Shown: positions 28,521-35,623 of the stretch, piece by piece
Layout of the letters: each line of letters opens with the position of its first letter
How positions within the stretch are numbered: position 1 is the first letter of the stretch
Source of the DNA: Myxococcales bacterium
Lineage (GTDB): Bacteria; Myxococcota_A; Polyangia; Polyangiales; Polyangiaceae
Assembly: GCA_025359105.1 (NCBI GenBank)
Contig: JANYHK010000026.1
Span: 124,001 to 188,000, forward strand
Direction: 5' to 3'
Length of the DNA stretch: 64,000 nucleotides
The notes under the pieces: model-generated
Told to the model about the DNA's origin: nothing
Seen by the model: only the letters and a program-made list of their open reading frames with translations
Databases searched by the model: none
Program-made: the position numbers and the translations under genes

Positions 28521-29651
28521 TCACGCCTCCCACAGCGGCGAGAAGAGCCCGCTGAATCGCTGCTTTGCCAGCGCCGCCGCTACCGCCGGGACGCGGACGC
28601 GCGCGCTGTCCTTACCTTTACGTTGCGCGCGAAGGAGAGCCTCGTAGAGGCCTTCGTACTCGGTCGCCATGCGCACCGAGCTCCAGCGCTCTATCGCCCG
28701 GCGGCGGCACCGCGCACGATCGAGCGCGCCGACCTCGCGGAGGCGCTTGGCCAACTCGGCGGCGTCGCGGACGAGGAACCCCGTCACGCCGTCGTCCACC
28801 ACGTCGAGGGCGTTGCCTCGCGCGAACGCGATGACCGGCGTGCCGGAGAGCATCGCTTCGATCGCAGACAGCGGCTCCTCGCAGCCGGAAGGAACGAGCA
28901 GAGCGCGCGCTTTCTGCTGGAGCACGAGACGCTCCCCGGCGGACAGGTTGCCCAGCCACCTCACGGCGCCGCCCGCCGCGTCGAGCCGAGGCAGGATCTC
29001 CTCGGCGAAGTACGCGGGCTGTGCCGTGTGCTCTTCAGCTGCAAGCTTGAGCGGGACGCCCGCGAGGCGAGCGGCGTCGATCGCCAGGTGCGGCGCATCC
29101 TCTGCGCCTAGCGTTCCGATGAACGCGCAGTAGTCACCGGTCGTATCGGAGCTCTGATAGTCGTCGGGATCGAGACCCGACCGCACGACGGCGCGGAACT
29201 GCAGCTCGGGCATCCGTGAGACCTGCGCGTCGCTCGTCGCGACATAGCAGACGTCGGGGAACTCCGAGTAGTGCTCGAACAGAGCCTCATCGCGATCGTG
29301 GTGGACGGTGAAGACGGTGGGGACGTGAGAGTCACCGCGAACGGCGAGCGCCTCCGGGTGATGGGCGTGCACGATGTCGAAAGGCTGCGAGCGTGTCGCG
29401 ATGTCGCCCCAGGCGTACGCGAGGTGCCTCAGCTCCCGCTGGGCGGACGCGTGAGAGGTCGCGCTGGGGATGCGCCAGTTGAGCGCGCACCCGGGGTGTG
29501 AATCGCCGGACGCGTAGACGACGACGGCATGTCCGAGCCGCGTAAGCATCTTCGCGAGCTCTGCGATCACCGACTCGGCTCCGCCGGGAGCTCCGCCGGG
29601 AGCCTGAGGCGGAACGGTGACACCCACTGACGCAACGAGAGCGATTCTCAT
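28521..29651 (-). CDS. GT4-type glycosyltransferase
   Basis: 376 residues from the ATG at 29651, chosen because GGAGGAAG lies five bases before it. The fold is GT-B: N-terminal VTVPPQAPGGAPGGAESVIAEL, FDIVHAHHPEA, TVHHDRDE in the middle. The C-terminal nucleotide-sugar site is RALLVPSGCEEPLSAIEAMLSGTPVIAF with the E-x7-E pair. It transfers an activated sugar with retention; the acceptor is unknown. The C-terminal tail (about 50 residues) is basic and may touch the membrane. A sigma54 promoter match lies 25 bases upstream. Confidence 0.88.
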   Translation of the reverse strand: MRIALVASVGVTVPPQAPGGAPGGAESVIAELAKMLTRLGHAVVVYASGDSHPGCALNWRIPSATSHASAQRELRHLAYAWGDIATRSQPFDIVHAHHPEALAVRGDSHVPTVFTVHHDRDEALFEHYSEFPDVCYVATSDAQVSRMPELQFRAVVRSGLDPDDYQSSDTTGDYCAFIGTLGAEDAPHLAIDAARLAGVPLKLAAEEHTAQPAYFAEEILPRLDAAGGAVRWLGNLSAGERLVLQQKARALLVPSGCEEPLSAIEAMLSGTPVIAFARGNALDVVDDGVTGFLVRDAAELAKRLREVGALDRARCRRRAIERWSSVRMATEYEGLYEALLRAQRKGKDSARVRVPAVAAALAKQRFSGLFSPLWEA

Positions 29652-29675
29652 GACTTCCTCCGACGACCTACTCAA

Positions 29676-29691
29676 TGCACATAGCGAGCCG
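29676..29691 (-). promoter_or_regulatory. Candidate sigma54 promoter (glycosyltransferase)
   Basis: Minus-strand CGGCTCGCTATGTGCA keeps GGC, C and G at positions 6-7 and TGCA with correct spacing. Predicted +1 is near 29665, leaving a 14-base leader with the strong ribosome site. Confidence 0.5.
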
Positions 29692-29712
29692 GCGCGAAAC
29701 GCGGGCGTCTGC

Positions 29713-30636
29713 TCAGGGAACGGGGGCAGAGACGGCGCAGCGCACGCCGAACGTCTTCTTGAAGTACGTTCCCTCGTAGTCGTCGCGCGCGCTCGCGCGC
29801 TGCCAGATCTCGGTGCTGTTCCAGCCGCCTCCGCGGCCGACGTAAGAGCCCAGCGCGGCGGTCGGCTGCGGGCCCGCCGGGTCGGCGGCCTGCGGCGCGC
29901 CGTAGTACGCCGGGTCGTAGACGTCGCTCACCCACTCGACGACGTTGCCCGCCATGTCGAGCGCGCCATAAGGGCTTGCGCCGCTCGGGTGAATGCCGAC
30001 CGGCTCGGTGCCGCCGACGCAGCCGGCGAGGTTGGCGTGTGCGCAGTCGACAGCATCGCCGCCCCATGGGAACTTTCCGCCGCCCTCGCCGCGCGCAGTC
30101 TTCTCCCACTCGGCCTCGGTCGGCAGGCGCTTGCTGGCGTAGGTGCAGTACGCGAGCGCGTCCACGCGGTTGATGCACACGACGGGGTGCTGCGCGCGCG
30201 CGCCGCACGGATCCCAGTCGCACGTCGGCGCCAGGCACGCGCCGGCGAGCACGCAGTCGTGGTACTGCGCCTGGGTCACCTCCGTCGCTTCGAGCCGAAA
30301 GGCGCCGAGCATGACGGTGTGGCCGGGCTTCTCGTCGGCCTTGCAGTCCTGATCGACGTCCGGGCTGCAGCCCATCGCGAACGCTCCCGCGGGGACGTCG
30401 ACCATGCGCGACGGCTCGGGGGCAAGCGGGTCGGCGCAAGCCACCGTTTGGAGGCGCGGGGCCGTCGGCACCTCTTCTGGCGCGGCGTTCGGGTTCGTCG
30501 CCACCGGTCCAGCTCCTGCGTCGCCGCCTACGGCCGCATGCGGCACGCCTCCGACGAGCTCGTCAGGACCGGCCAGGCGGCATGCGCCGAGGGTGGTGAA
30601 CACGGAGATCGCGATGAGTCGATGGCTGCTCGTCAT
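29713..30636 (-). CDS. FGE/sulfatase-modifying-factor-domain lipoprotein
   Basis: 307 residues. The lipoprotein signal ends ISVFTTLGAC. A linker of about 60 residues precedes the C-type-lectin-like FGE fold: MVDVPAGAFAMGCSPD, EVTQAQYHDCV, RVDALAYCTYASKRLPTEAEWE, NVVEWVSDVYD and VGRGGGWNS. The copper or substrate Cys pair of true formylglycine-generating enzymes is not evident, so this is likely one of the many myxobacterial FGE-fold surface proteins, some of which are linked to Ser/Thr kinases. It is divergent from the kinase at 30718, and both have sigma54 sites back to back. Confidence 0.85.
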   Translation of the reverse strand: MTSSHRLIAISVFTTLGACRLAGPDELVGGVPHAAVGGDAGAGPVATNPNAAPEEVPTAPRLQTVACADPLAPEPSRMVDVPAGAFAMGCSPDVDQDCKADEKPGHTVMLGAFRLEATEVTQAQYHDCVLAGACLAPTCDWDPCGARAQHPVVCINRVDALAYCTYASKRLPTEAEWEKTARGEGGGKFPWGGDAVDCAHANLAGCVGGTEPVGIHPSGASPYGALDMAGNVVEWVSDVYDPAYYGAPQAADPAGPQPTAALGSYVGRGGGWNSTEIWQRASARDDYEGTYFKKTFGVRCAVSAPVP

Positions 30637-30657
30637 GTGGCCTCTGCGAGCCTCCAG

Positions 30658-30673
30658 TGCATCCGAAGTGCCA
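30658..30673 (-). promoter_or_regulatory. Candidate sigma54 promoter (FGE lipoprotein)
   Basis: Minus-strand TGGCACTTCGGATGCA matches TGGCAC and TGCA exactly at correct spacing. Predicted +1 is near 30647; the 11-base leader contains GAGG. Confidence 0.62.
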
Positions 30674-30687
30674 TCACCGACTACACC

Positions 30688-30703
30688 GGGCACGCGAGTT
30701 GCT
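30688..30703 (+). promoter_or_regulatory. Candidate sigma54 promoter (kinase at 30718)
   Basis: GGGCACGCGAGTTGCT differs from the -24/-12 consensus only at position 1. Predicted +1 near 30714 is four bases before the ATG at 30718. It lies 14 bases from the opposing sigma54 site at 30658-30673. Confidence 0.68.
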
Positions 30704-30717
30704 GTTCGTACCGTCAA

Positions 30718-32010
30718 ATGAGCCTCTTTCACCTCGCTCCCGCTGTCGTCGGACGGTTCGCACCGCGCGCGCTCAGGTCGCGCGCAGGCAACGCGCAGCG
30801 GCGGCGCTTCCTTGGATTGCCGGCGGTCTGGCGGAGCATTCGCGTCACAGTGGGTCGGAACAGCGAGAGCGCGGCTCGCGGCCCGCTGCTTGCGCTGGTT
30901 CCTGGTGTAACGGTCGGTGGGAAGTACACGCTCGTGCGCGAGGTCGGGATGGGCGGCATGGGCGTCGTCTGGGTCGCGCGCAACGAGGCCACGGGAGGTG
31001 ACGTTGCCGTGAAGTTCCTCCCGCCGAGCACCGCGCTCTCCCCCGCGCTCCTCGCGCGACTGCGCCAGGAGGCGCGCGCCACGGCCAGCCTCTCGCACCG
31101 CGGCATCGTGCGGATGTTCGACCTCGTCGAGACGCCCGACGGTCGGCTCCTGCTCGTGCTCGAGCTGCTCCACGGCCGCACGCTGGCGGAGCGGATCGAC
31201 GTGGGCGAGCGCATCCTGCCGAGCGAGGCGGTTCGCATCGCGCTGGACCTCCTCTCCGCGCTCGCCCATGTGCACGACGCCGGCATCGTTCACCGCGATA
31301 TCAAGCCGCCGAACGTCTTTCTCGCGACGGATCCGGACGGGCACGTGACGACGAAGCTCCTCGATTTCGGCATCTCCAAGACGCGGTCCGTGAACCCGGC
31401 CCTCACGATGCAGGGCGAGCTCGTAGGAACGCCGCACTACATGTCGCCCGAGCAGGCGATGGGCCAATCGGTCGACGTTCGCAGCGATCTCTTCGGCATG
31501 GGCATCCTCCTCTACGAGATGCTCACCGGAGCGAACCCCTTCGCGGGCGTGGACAGGCCGATCCTCTCCGTCGTGCTGATGGCCGACCACGTGGCCCCCA
31601 TCCCCTCGTTGGCGCCGGCGCTGTGGGCGGTGATCGCGCGCGCGCTTCGACGCGAGCCGGGCGAGCGCTTCGCCAGCGCCGAGGCGATGGCCACCGCGCT
31701 CCGTGCGGCGATGAGCCGGAAGGCCGGTCGCTTGCCGCGTCAGCGTTCGCGCTACATCGGCGCGATCGTCGCCGCGTCGCTCTTCGTGTGGGTCTCGATC
31801 ACCACCGTGATCGCGCCGCCCGCGGCGTCCTCGGCGGCACAAACGCCACACCGCGCACGGATGCACCGCACGGCGCTCACGCGCGAGCAAGCGTCGAGCT
31901 CGCTCGTGGCGCGCGACGTGGCGGCAAGCCCCCGCGCTCTGCCGCCCGCCCGCGCCGGCGCGGCGCCCGTGCTCGCGCAAATCGGCTTCGCACGCGACCC
32001 CGGCTTCTGA
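30718..32010 (+). CDS. Membrane-anchored Ser/Thr protein kinase
   Basis: 430 residues from the ATG at 30718; a GTG at 30850 would remove a 44-residue basic leader and leave the kinase intact. The kinase domain starts near residue 66: GKYTLVREVGMGGMGVVWVA, Lys in VAVKFL, HRDIKPPNVF, DFGISKT, HYMSPEQAMG. One membrane segment near residues 345-365 (YIGAIVAASLFVWVSITTVI) is followed by a short extracytoplasmic tail ending GFARDPGF. The kinase at 43800 ends LAREPGF, so the tail is conserved. A PP2C phosphatase gene follows after 28 bases, giving a kinase and phosphatase pair. Confidence 0.85.
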   Translation: MSLFHLAPAVVGRFAPRALRSRAGNAQRRRFLGLPAVWRSIRVTVGRNSESAARGPLLALVPGVTVGGKYTLVREVGMGGMGVVWVARNEATGGDVAVKFLPPSTALSPALLARLRQEARATASLSHRGIVRMFDLVETPDGRLLLVLELLHGRTLAERIDVGERILPSEAVRIALDLLSALAHVHDAGIVHRDIKPPNVFLATDPDGHVTTKLLDFGISKTRSVNPALTMQGELVGTPHYMSPEQAMGQSVDVRSDLFGMGILLYEMLTGANPFAGVDRPILSVVLMADHVAPIPSLAPALWAVIARALRREPGERFASAEAMATALRAAMSRKAGRLPRQRSRYIGAIVAASLFVWVSITTVIAPPAASSAAQTPHRARMHRTALTREQASSSLVARDVAASPRALPPARAGAAPVLAQIGFARDPGF

Positions 32011-32011
32011 A

Positions 32012-32027
32012 TGGCGTGACTCGTGCA
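32012..32027 (+). promoter_or_regulatory. Candidate sigma54 promoter (PP2C gene), leaderless
   Basis: TGGCGTGACTCGTGCA sits in the 28-base gap after the kinase stop. Predicted +1 is 32038, one base before the ATG at 32039, and there is no ribosome site. Confidence 0.55.
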
Positions 32028-32038
32028 GTCTGGTCGGT

Positions 32039-32905
32039 ATGACCGTGAACCTGACCGTCTGTGCCCGCACCGATATCGGAAAACGCGCCACGAACCAGGA
32101 CGCGTTCGTCATCGCCGATCTGACCGGGGACAGCCTCGTCACGACGGACCCCATCAGCCGCTTCGAGGTCGGCGCGCAGGGCGTTCTCCTCGCGGTGTCG
32201 GACGGCATGGGCGGGCACGCGGCGGGCGAGGTGGCGAGCGCGCTCGTCGTCGAGTCGATCCGCCGGTCCATGGCGGCGACGGCTCCAACACCGCTCGAGA
32301 GCGACGCGCTCCTCGGACGCGCCGTCGAGAGGGCGAACCGCGACACGTGGGAGGCCGCGCAGACCCCCGGCCGCGAGGGAATGGGGGCCACCGTCACGGC
32401 CCTTTACCTCGACGGCGTGACCGCGCACATCGCGGAGGTCGGCGACTCACGCGCCTACGTCCTTCGCGGCGGCGAGCTGCTGCAGGTGACGCGCGATCAG
32501 AGCTACGTCCAGCTCCTCGTCGACCTCGGCACCCTCAAGCCCGAAGAGGCCGCGCACGCGCCGTTTCGCAACGTGATCCTCCAGGCCATGGGGCAGAAGC
32601 AAGACGTGCAGGTCGCGATCGGCAAGCTCGCGCTCAGGCAACGCGACTGCTTCCTCATCTGCTCGGACGGTCTCACCAACAAGGTCTCGCCCGACGAGAT
32701 CGCGCGCACCATCCTCGACGCGCCTCGGCTCGACGTGGCGTGCGATCGCCTGATCGCTCTCGCGATTCAGCGCGGCGGCGAGGACAACATCACCGCCATC
32801 CTCGGGGGCGTCAGCGGCGATCTCCCGCCGGTCGTCGCCGGCGAGAGCATCTCGAGCACGCTGCAAGTCGTGCGGGAGTTCGCTGGGGCGATGCCGGCGG
32901 TCTGA
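32039..32905 (+). CDS. PP2C-type Ser/Thr protein phosphatase
   Basis: 288 residues, cytoplasmic. The metal-dependent phosphatase motifs are all present in order: RATNQDAF, VSDGMGGHAAGEVAS, GMGATVTAL, EVGDSRAYVLR, ICSDGLTNKV and GGEDNITAIL. It should remove phosphate from proteins phosphorylated by the kinase encoded just upstream. The gap between the two holds a sigma54 match whose +1 would coincide with the start codon, so it may be transcribed separately from the kinase. Confidence 0.93.
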   Translation: MTVNLTVCARTDIGKRATNQDAFVIADLTGDSLVTTDPISRFEVGAQGVLLAVSDGMGGHAAGEVASALVVESIRRSMAATAPTPLESDALLGRAVERANRDTWEAAQTPGREGMGATVTALYLDGVTAHIAEVGDSRAYVLRGGELLQVTRDQSYVQLLVDLGTLKPEEAAHAPFRNVILQAMGQKQDVQVAIGKLALRQRDCFLICSDGLTNKVSPDEIARTILDAPRLDVACDRLIALAIQRGGEDNITAILGGVSGDLPPVVAGESISSTLQVVREFAGAMPAV

Positions 32906-32925
32906 AACGCCACCGAGCTCGGCCG

Positions 32926-32941
32926 AGGCACGGAACGTGCA
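32926..32941 (+). promoter_or_regulatory. sigma54 promoter of the CsbD operon
   Basis: AGGCACGGAACGTGCA keeps GGCACG and TGCA at exact spacing. Predicted +1 near 32952 gives a 19-base leader with AGGAGAG. The preceding AAACGCCACCGAG (from 32905) resembles the CGCCACA sites, but lies unusually close. Confidence 0.66.
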
Positions 32942-32970
32942 CTAGCAGCACCAACAACAGGAGAGATGCG

Positions 32971-33195
32971 ATGAATTGGACTCAGCTCGAAGGTCAGTGG
33001 CACCAGCTCGCGGGGCAAGTGAAGTCGCGGTGGGCCAAGCTTACGGACGACGATCTCAAGAATGTCGCCGGCAAGAAGGAGCACCTCATCGGCAAGCTCC
33101 AGCAGCATTACGGCATCTTGAAGGACGACGCCGAGAAGCAGGTCGACGAGTGGATCGAGAAGATCAAGCCCGGCCACGACACCAAGCCCTCGTGA
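32971..33195 (+). CDS. CsbD-like stress protein
   Basis: 74 residues, the usual size. The CsbD signature is clear: MNWTQLEGQWHQLAGQVKSRW, LTDDDLKNVAGKKEHLIGKL, YGILKDDAEKQVDEWI. Members are small, helical, highly induced in stationary phase or envelope stress, and of unknown biochemical function. It is first of a likely operon with the DUF4398 lipoprotein and OmpA genes, and is preceded by a good ribosome site and a sigma54 promoter. Confidence 0.93.
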   Translation: MNWTQLEGQWHQLAGQVKSRWAKLTDDDLKNVAGKKEHLIGKLQQHYGILKDDAEKQVDEWIEKIKPGHDTKPS

Positions 33196-33254
33196 GCGCT
33201 GGCGCACACCGAGGCGTTTTTGCCGCGCGCGATCGCGGTCATGGAGAAAGCATC

Positions 33255-33632
33255 ATGTTCAAGACGACGATTTTTACCCTCGCCATCATGGCCCCCCTGG
33301 TTTCCGCCTGCGGAGCGAGCTACGCCCCGCCGACGCAGCGCCTCGCCGACGCGCAGTCCGCGGAGCGAAGTGCGGCCGAGCTCGGCGCCAACTCGGTCCC
33401 CAACGCGCAGCTCTCGATGAAGCTCGCGCAGGAGCAGATCGCGCAGGCGCAGAAGGCCATGAAGGACGGAGACAACCTCCGCGCCGACAGCCTCCTCATC
33501 CGCGCCAAGGCCGATGCCGAGCTCGCCATCGCCCAGGCACGCGAGAAGGGCGCCAAGATCGAGGGAGAGAAAGCGGTCGACGACTCGGCCGCGCAGAAAG
33601 CCACCAACGTCGGCCAGGGAGCCACCAAATGA
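33255..33632 (+). CDS. DUF4398-type lipoprotein
   Basis: 125 residues. The lipoprotein signal ends MAPLVSAC. The mature part is a continuous Ala/Glu/Lys helix (TQRLADAQSAERSAAELG, AQLSMKLAQEQIAQAQKAMKDG, AKADAELAIAQAREKG) matching DUF4398 coiled-coil lipoproteins that often precede OmpA genes. Its stop overlaps the OmpA start (ATGA), so the two products probably work together at the outer membrane. Confidence 0.87.
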   Translation: MFKTTIFTLAIMAPLVSACGASYAPPTQRLADAQSAERSAAELGANSVPNAQLSMKLAQEQIAQAQKAMKDGDNLRADSLLIRAKADAELAIAQAREKGAKIEGEKAVDDSAAQKATNVGQGATK

Positions 33633-34525
33633 ACACTCTTCGAAACCTCGGACTTCTCTGCGCCTTCACCACGGCCGCCGGCCTCGTCGGCTGCGCAGCC
33701 AACATCCCTCCGCAGGATCTGGTGACCGCGCGCAGCAACTACGAGCGCGCGAGCAAGGGCCCCGCGCAGGAGCTCGATCCGGCCGACGTCCACGCCGCCC
33801 GCGAGCAGCTCGACGTCGCCGAAGCGGCCTTCGCCAAGGACGGCGATACCCAAGCGACGCGAGATCAGGCCTACGTCGCCGCACGCAAGGCGGAGTTCGC
33901 GGAGGTGCGCGCGCGCACGCTCCAGGCGAACCAGACGAAGGACCGCGTCGTGGCCGGCATGCACGCCGACGAGCGCAAGGCAGTCGCCCTCACCTCCGCG
34001 GAGCTCGCGCAGACCAAGGGTCAGCTCGCCACCCAGGGCGTCGTGCTGCAAGCCCAGGCGGCCACGCTGGCGACCGAGAAGCAACGCCGCGAAGAGGCCG
34101 AGAAGCGCGCAGCCCAGGCCGCCGCCGATCTGGCGAAGTTTGCCACGGTGAAGCAAGAGACGCGCGGCATGGTGATCACGCTGTCGGGCAGCGTGCTCTT
34201 CGCGTCCGCGAAGTGGGATCTCCTCCCCGCCGCACAGATGAAGCTCAACGAGGTCGCGGCCGCCCTCACCAAGGAGGATCCGACCTCCAAGATGGTGGTC
34301 GAGGGTCACACCGACTCGCAGGGCGCCGCTTCCTACAACCAGGATCTGTCGCAGCACCGCGCGCAAGTGGTCCGCGACTACCTCGTGACGCGCGGCATCG
34401 CCAGCGATCGCATCACGGCGCAGGGCTTTGGTCCGACGCGCTCGATCGCGGACAACGCGTCGCCCGAGGGCCGCGCGAACAATCGGCGCGTCGAGATCGT
34501 CGTGACCCCCGCGGCCACGCCCTGA
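33629..34525 (+). CDS. OmpA-family lipoprotein with DUF4398-like N-terminus
   Basis: 298 residues. The signal ends TAAGLVGC. Residues 30-150 form Ala-rich helices like the preceding protein; a coiled coil (EKQRREEAEKRAAQAAADL) leads to a C-terminal OmpA peptidoglycan-binding domain: GSVLFASAKWDLLPAAQMKL, VVEGHTDSQGAASYNQDLSQ, GIASDRITAQGFGPTRSIADN, NRRVEIV. The Asp and Arg that hold diaminopimelate (HTD and NRRVEI region) are present. It anchors outer membrane to cell wall. Confidence 0.92.
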   Translation: MNTLRNLGLLCAFTTAAGLVGCAANIPPQDLVTARSNYERASKGPAQELDPADVHAAREQLDVAEAAFAKDGDTQATRDQAYVAARKAEFAEVRARTLQANQTKDRVVAGMHADERKAVALTSAELAQTKGQLATQGVVLQAQAATLATEKQRREEAEKRAAQAAADLAKFATVKQETRGMVITLSGSVLFASAKWDLLPAAQMKLNEVAAALTKEDPTSKMVVEGHTDSQGAASYNQDLSQHRAQVVRDYLVTRGIASDRITAQGFGPTRSIADNASPEGRANNRRVEIVVTPAATP

Positions 34526-34588
34526 GCTCGACGCTCTGAGGGGGGCCGGTCCAGCGCTCGGCTCCCCAATCTCAAGGAGATTTCAGTC

Positions 34589-35041
34589 ATGACGACGACC
34601 TCGAAGAGGCACCCCGCGTGGTGGAACGAGAGTGTTCACGGGACCGCGTGGGAGCTGGTGAAAGAAGCCATGCGTCGTGACTGGCAGCAAACCAAGCACG
34701 ACCTCGGCCTCGGCGGTCACGAGTTGAATCAACACGCCACCGACACCTTGCTGCAGGCCGGGGGCGATGCGCGCGTCCCGCCGATCGACGTGCCGAACCC
34801 TCCCAAGGTCATCGGCGTGGTGGAGGAGTGGCTCGAGGTCGAGCCTTTGGTCGACTTCGGCTACGCGGCGCGTCGCGAGTACGGGGTGGACCATCCTCAT
34901 TGGGACGCGATGCTCGAGCGCAAGCTCCGAAGCGACTGGATTGCAGCGCAGGAGCAGGCGGGCCACGACTGGGAGGCGATCGTTCGCCACGTCCGGAAGG
35001 GGTACGAGTTCGTGAGCGCGCCGCAGTCGAAGGCGAGCTGA
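34589..35041 (+). CDS. Small acidic protein, paralog of the product at 57804-58307, unknown function
   Basis: 150 residues, soluble, no signal. AAGGAGA lies about nine bases before the ATG. I do not recognise the family, but the N-terminal half aligns well with the 57804 product: WWNESVHGTAWELVKEAMRRDWQQTKHDLGLGGHELNQ (shown here as overlapping pieces WWNESVHGTAWE, AMRRDWQQTKHDLG, GGHELNQ) and NPPKVIG. Repeated linkage to CsbD, OmpA and other small stress-type proteins suggests a shared stress role. Confidence 0.75.
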   Translation: MTTTSKRHPAWWNESVHGTAWELVKEAMRRDWQQTKHDLGLGGHELNQHATDTLLQAGGDARVPPIDVPNPPKVIGVVEEWLEVEPLVDFGYAARREYGVDHPHWDAMLERKLRSDWIAAQEQAGHDWEAIVRHVRKGYEFVSAPQSKAS

Positions 35042-35064
35042 CCAGACTCACAGATAGGGCGCGC

Positions 35065-35080
35065 GGGCACGACGGTTGCT
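35065..35080 (+). promoter_or_regulatory. sigma54 promoter of the glycine-zipper gene
   Basis: GGGCACGACGGTTGCT differs from the -24/-12 consensus only at its first base. Predicted +1 is near 35091, 76 bases before the ATG at 35167. Confidence 0.7.
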
Positions 35081-35166
35081 CTTGATCCGACCGGGAGCTG
35101 GTCGGACGAGAGGAATCGGTCGTGCTTTCGCGTTTTGCGGCTTGGCGCCGCGCAAGGAAGGTCAAG

Positions 35167-35544
35167 ATGGACGCAAAATCAGCAGAGAAGAAGGCCGTGA
35201 GCGACAAGCACCTGCACGAAACCGAAGGGGGGGTGGCAGGGGCCATCTCGGGCGCCGCGATGGGCGCCATCGCCGGGCCCGTCGGTGCGGTTGTGGGTGG
35301 CGTCGTCGGTGGCGTCGTCGGCGTCGTCGCGGGCGCCATCCTCGACGACGACTCCGTGGACGCGGCCGCCCGTGAACGCGTGCTCGACGAGGAGATCGGC
35401 GTGACGAGCGGGGCGGTCGGCGCACCGAACCTCGAGCACCCCCTGGAGAAGAACGTGCTCTTCGCGGAAGAGGAGGCCAAGCGCCTCAGCCAGGCGCCCT
35501 CCATCCCAACGCACCCGATCCCCAAGCCCCCCATCCCCAGGTAG
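35167..35544 (+). CDS. Glycine-zipper membrane protein
   Basis: 125 residues from the ATG at 35167, which has AGGAAGG in front; an upstream GTG at 35122 gives a basic extension and is less likely. A glycine zipper of about 45 residues (GGVAGAISGAAMGAIAGPVG, then repeated GxxxG with VVGG) forms a helical hairpin that can insert in the membrane. The charged and Pro-rich C-terminus is soluble. Similar glycine-zipper proteins are envelope stress or osmotic lipoprotein relatives. The preceding sigma54 site is one of the best in the window. Confidence 0.8.
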   Translation: MDAKSAEKKAVSDKHLHETEGGVAGAISGAAMGAIAGPVGAVVGGVVGGVVGVVAGAILDDDSVDAAARERVLDEEIGVTSGAVGAPNLEHPLEKNVLFAEEEAKRLSQAPSIPTHPIPKPPIPR

Positions 35545-35623
35545 CGCCGAACATGGCGGCGTTCGCTCGCCGCTTTGGTTCCGATGCGGCGGCGTGACCG
35601 TCACGTCGACGTACCGATCGCCC

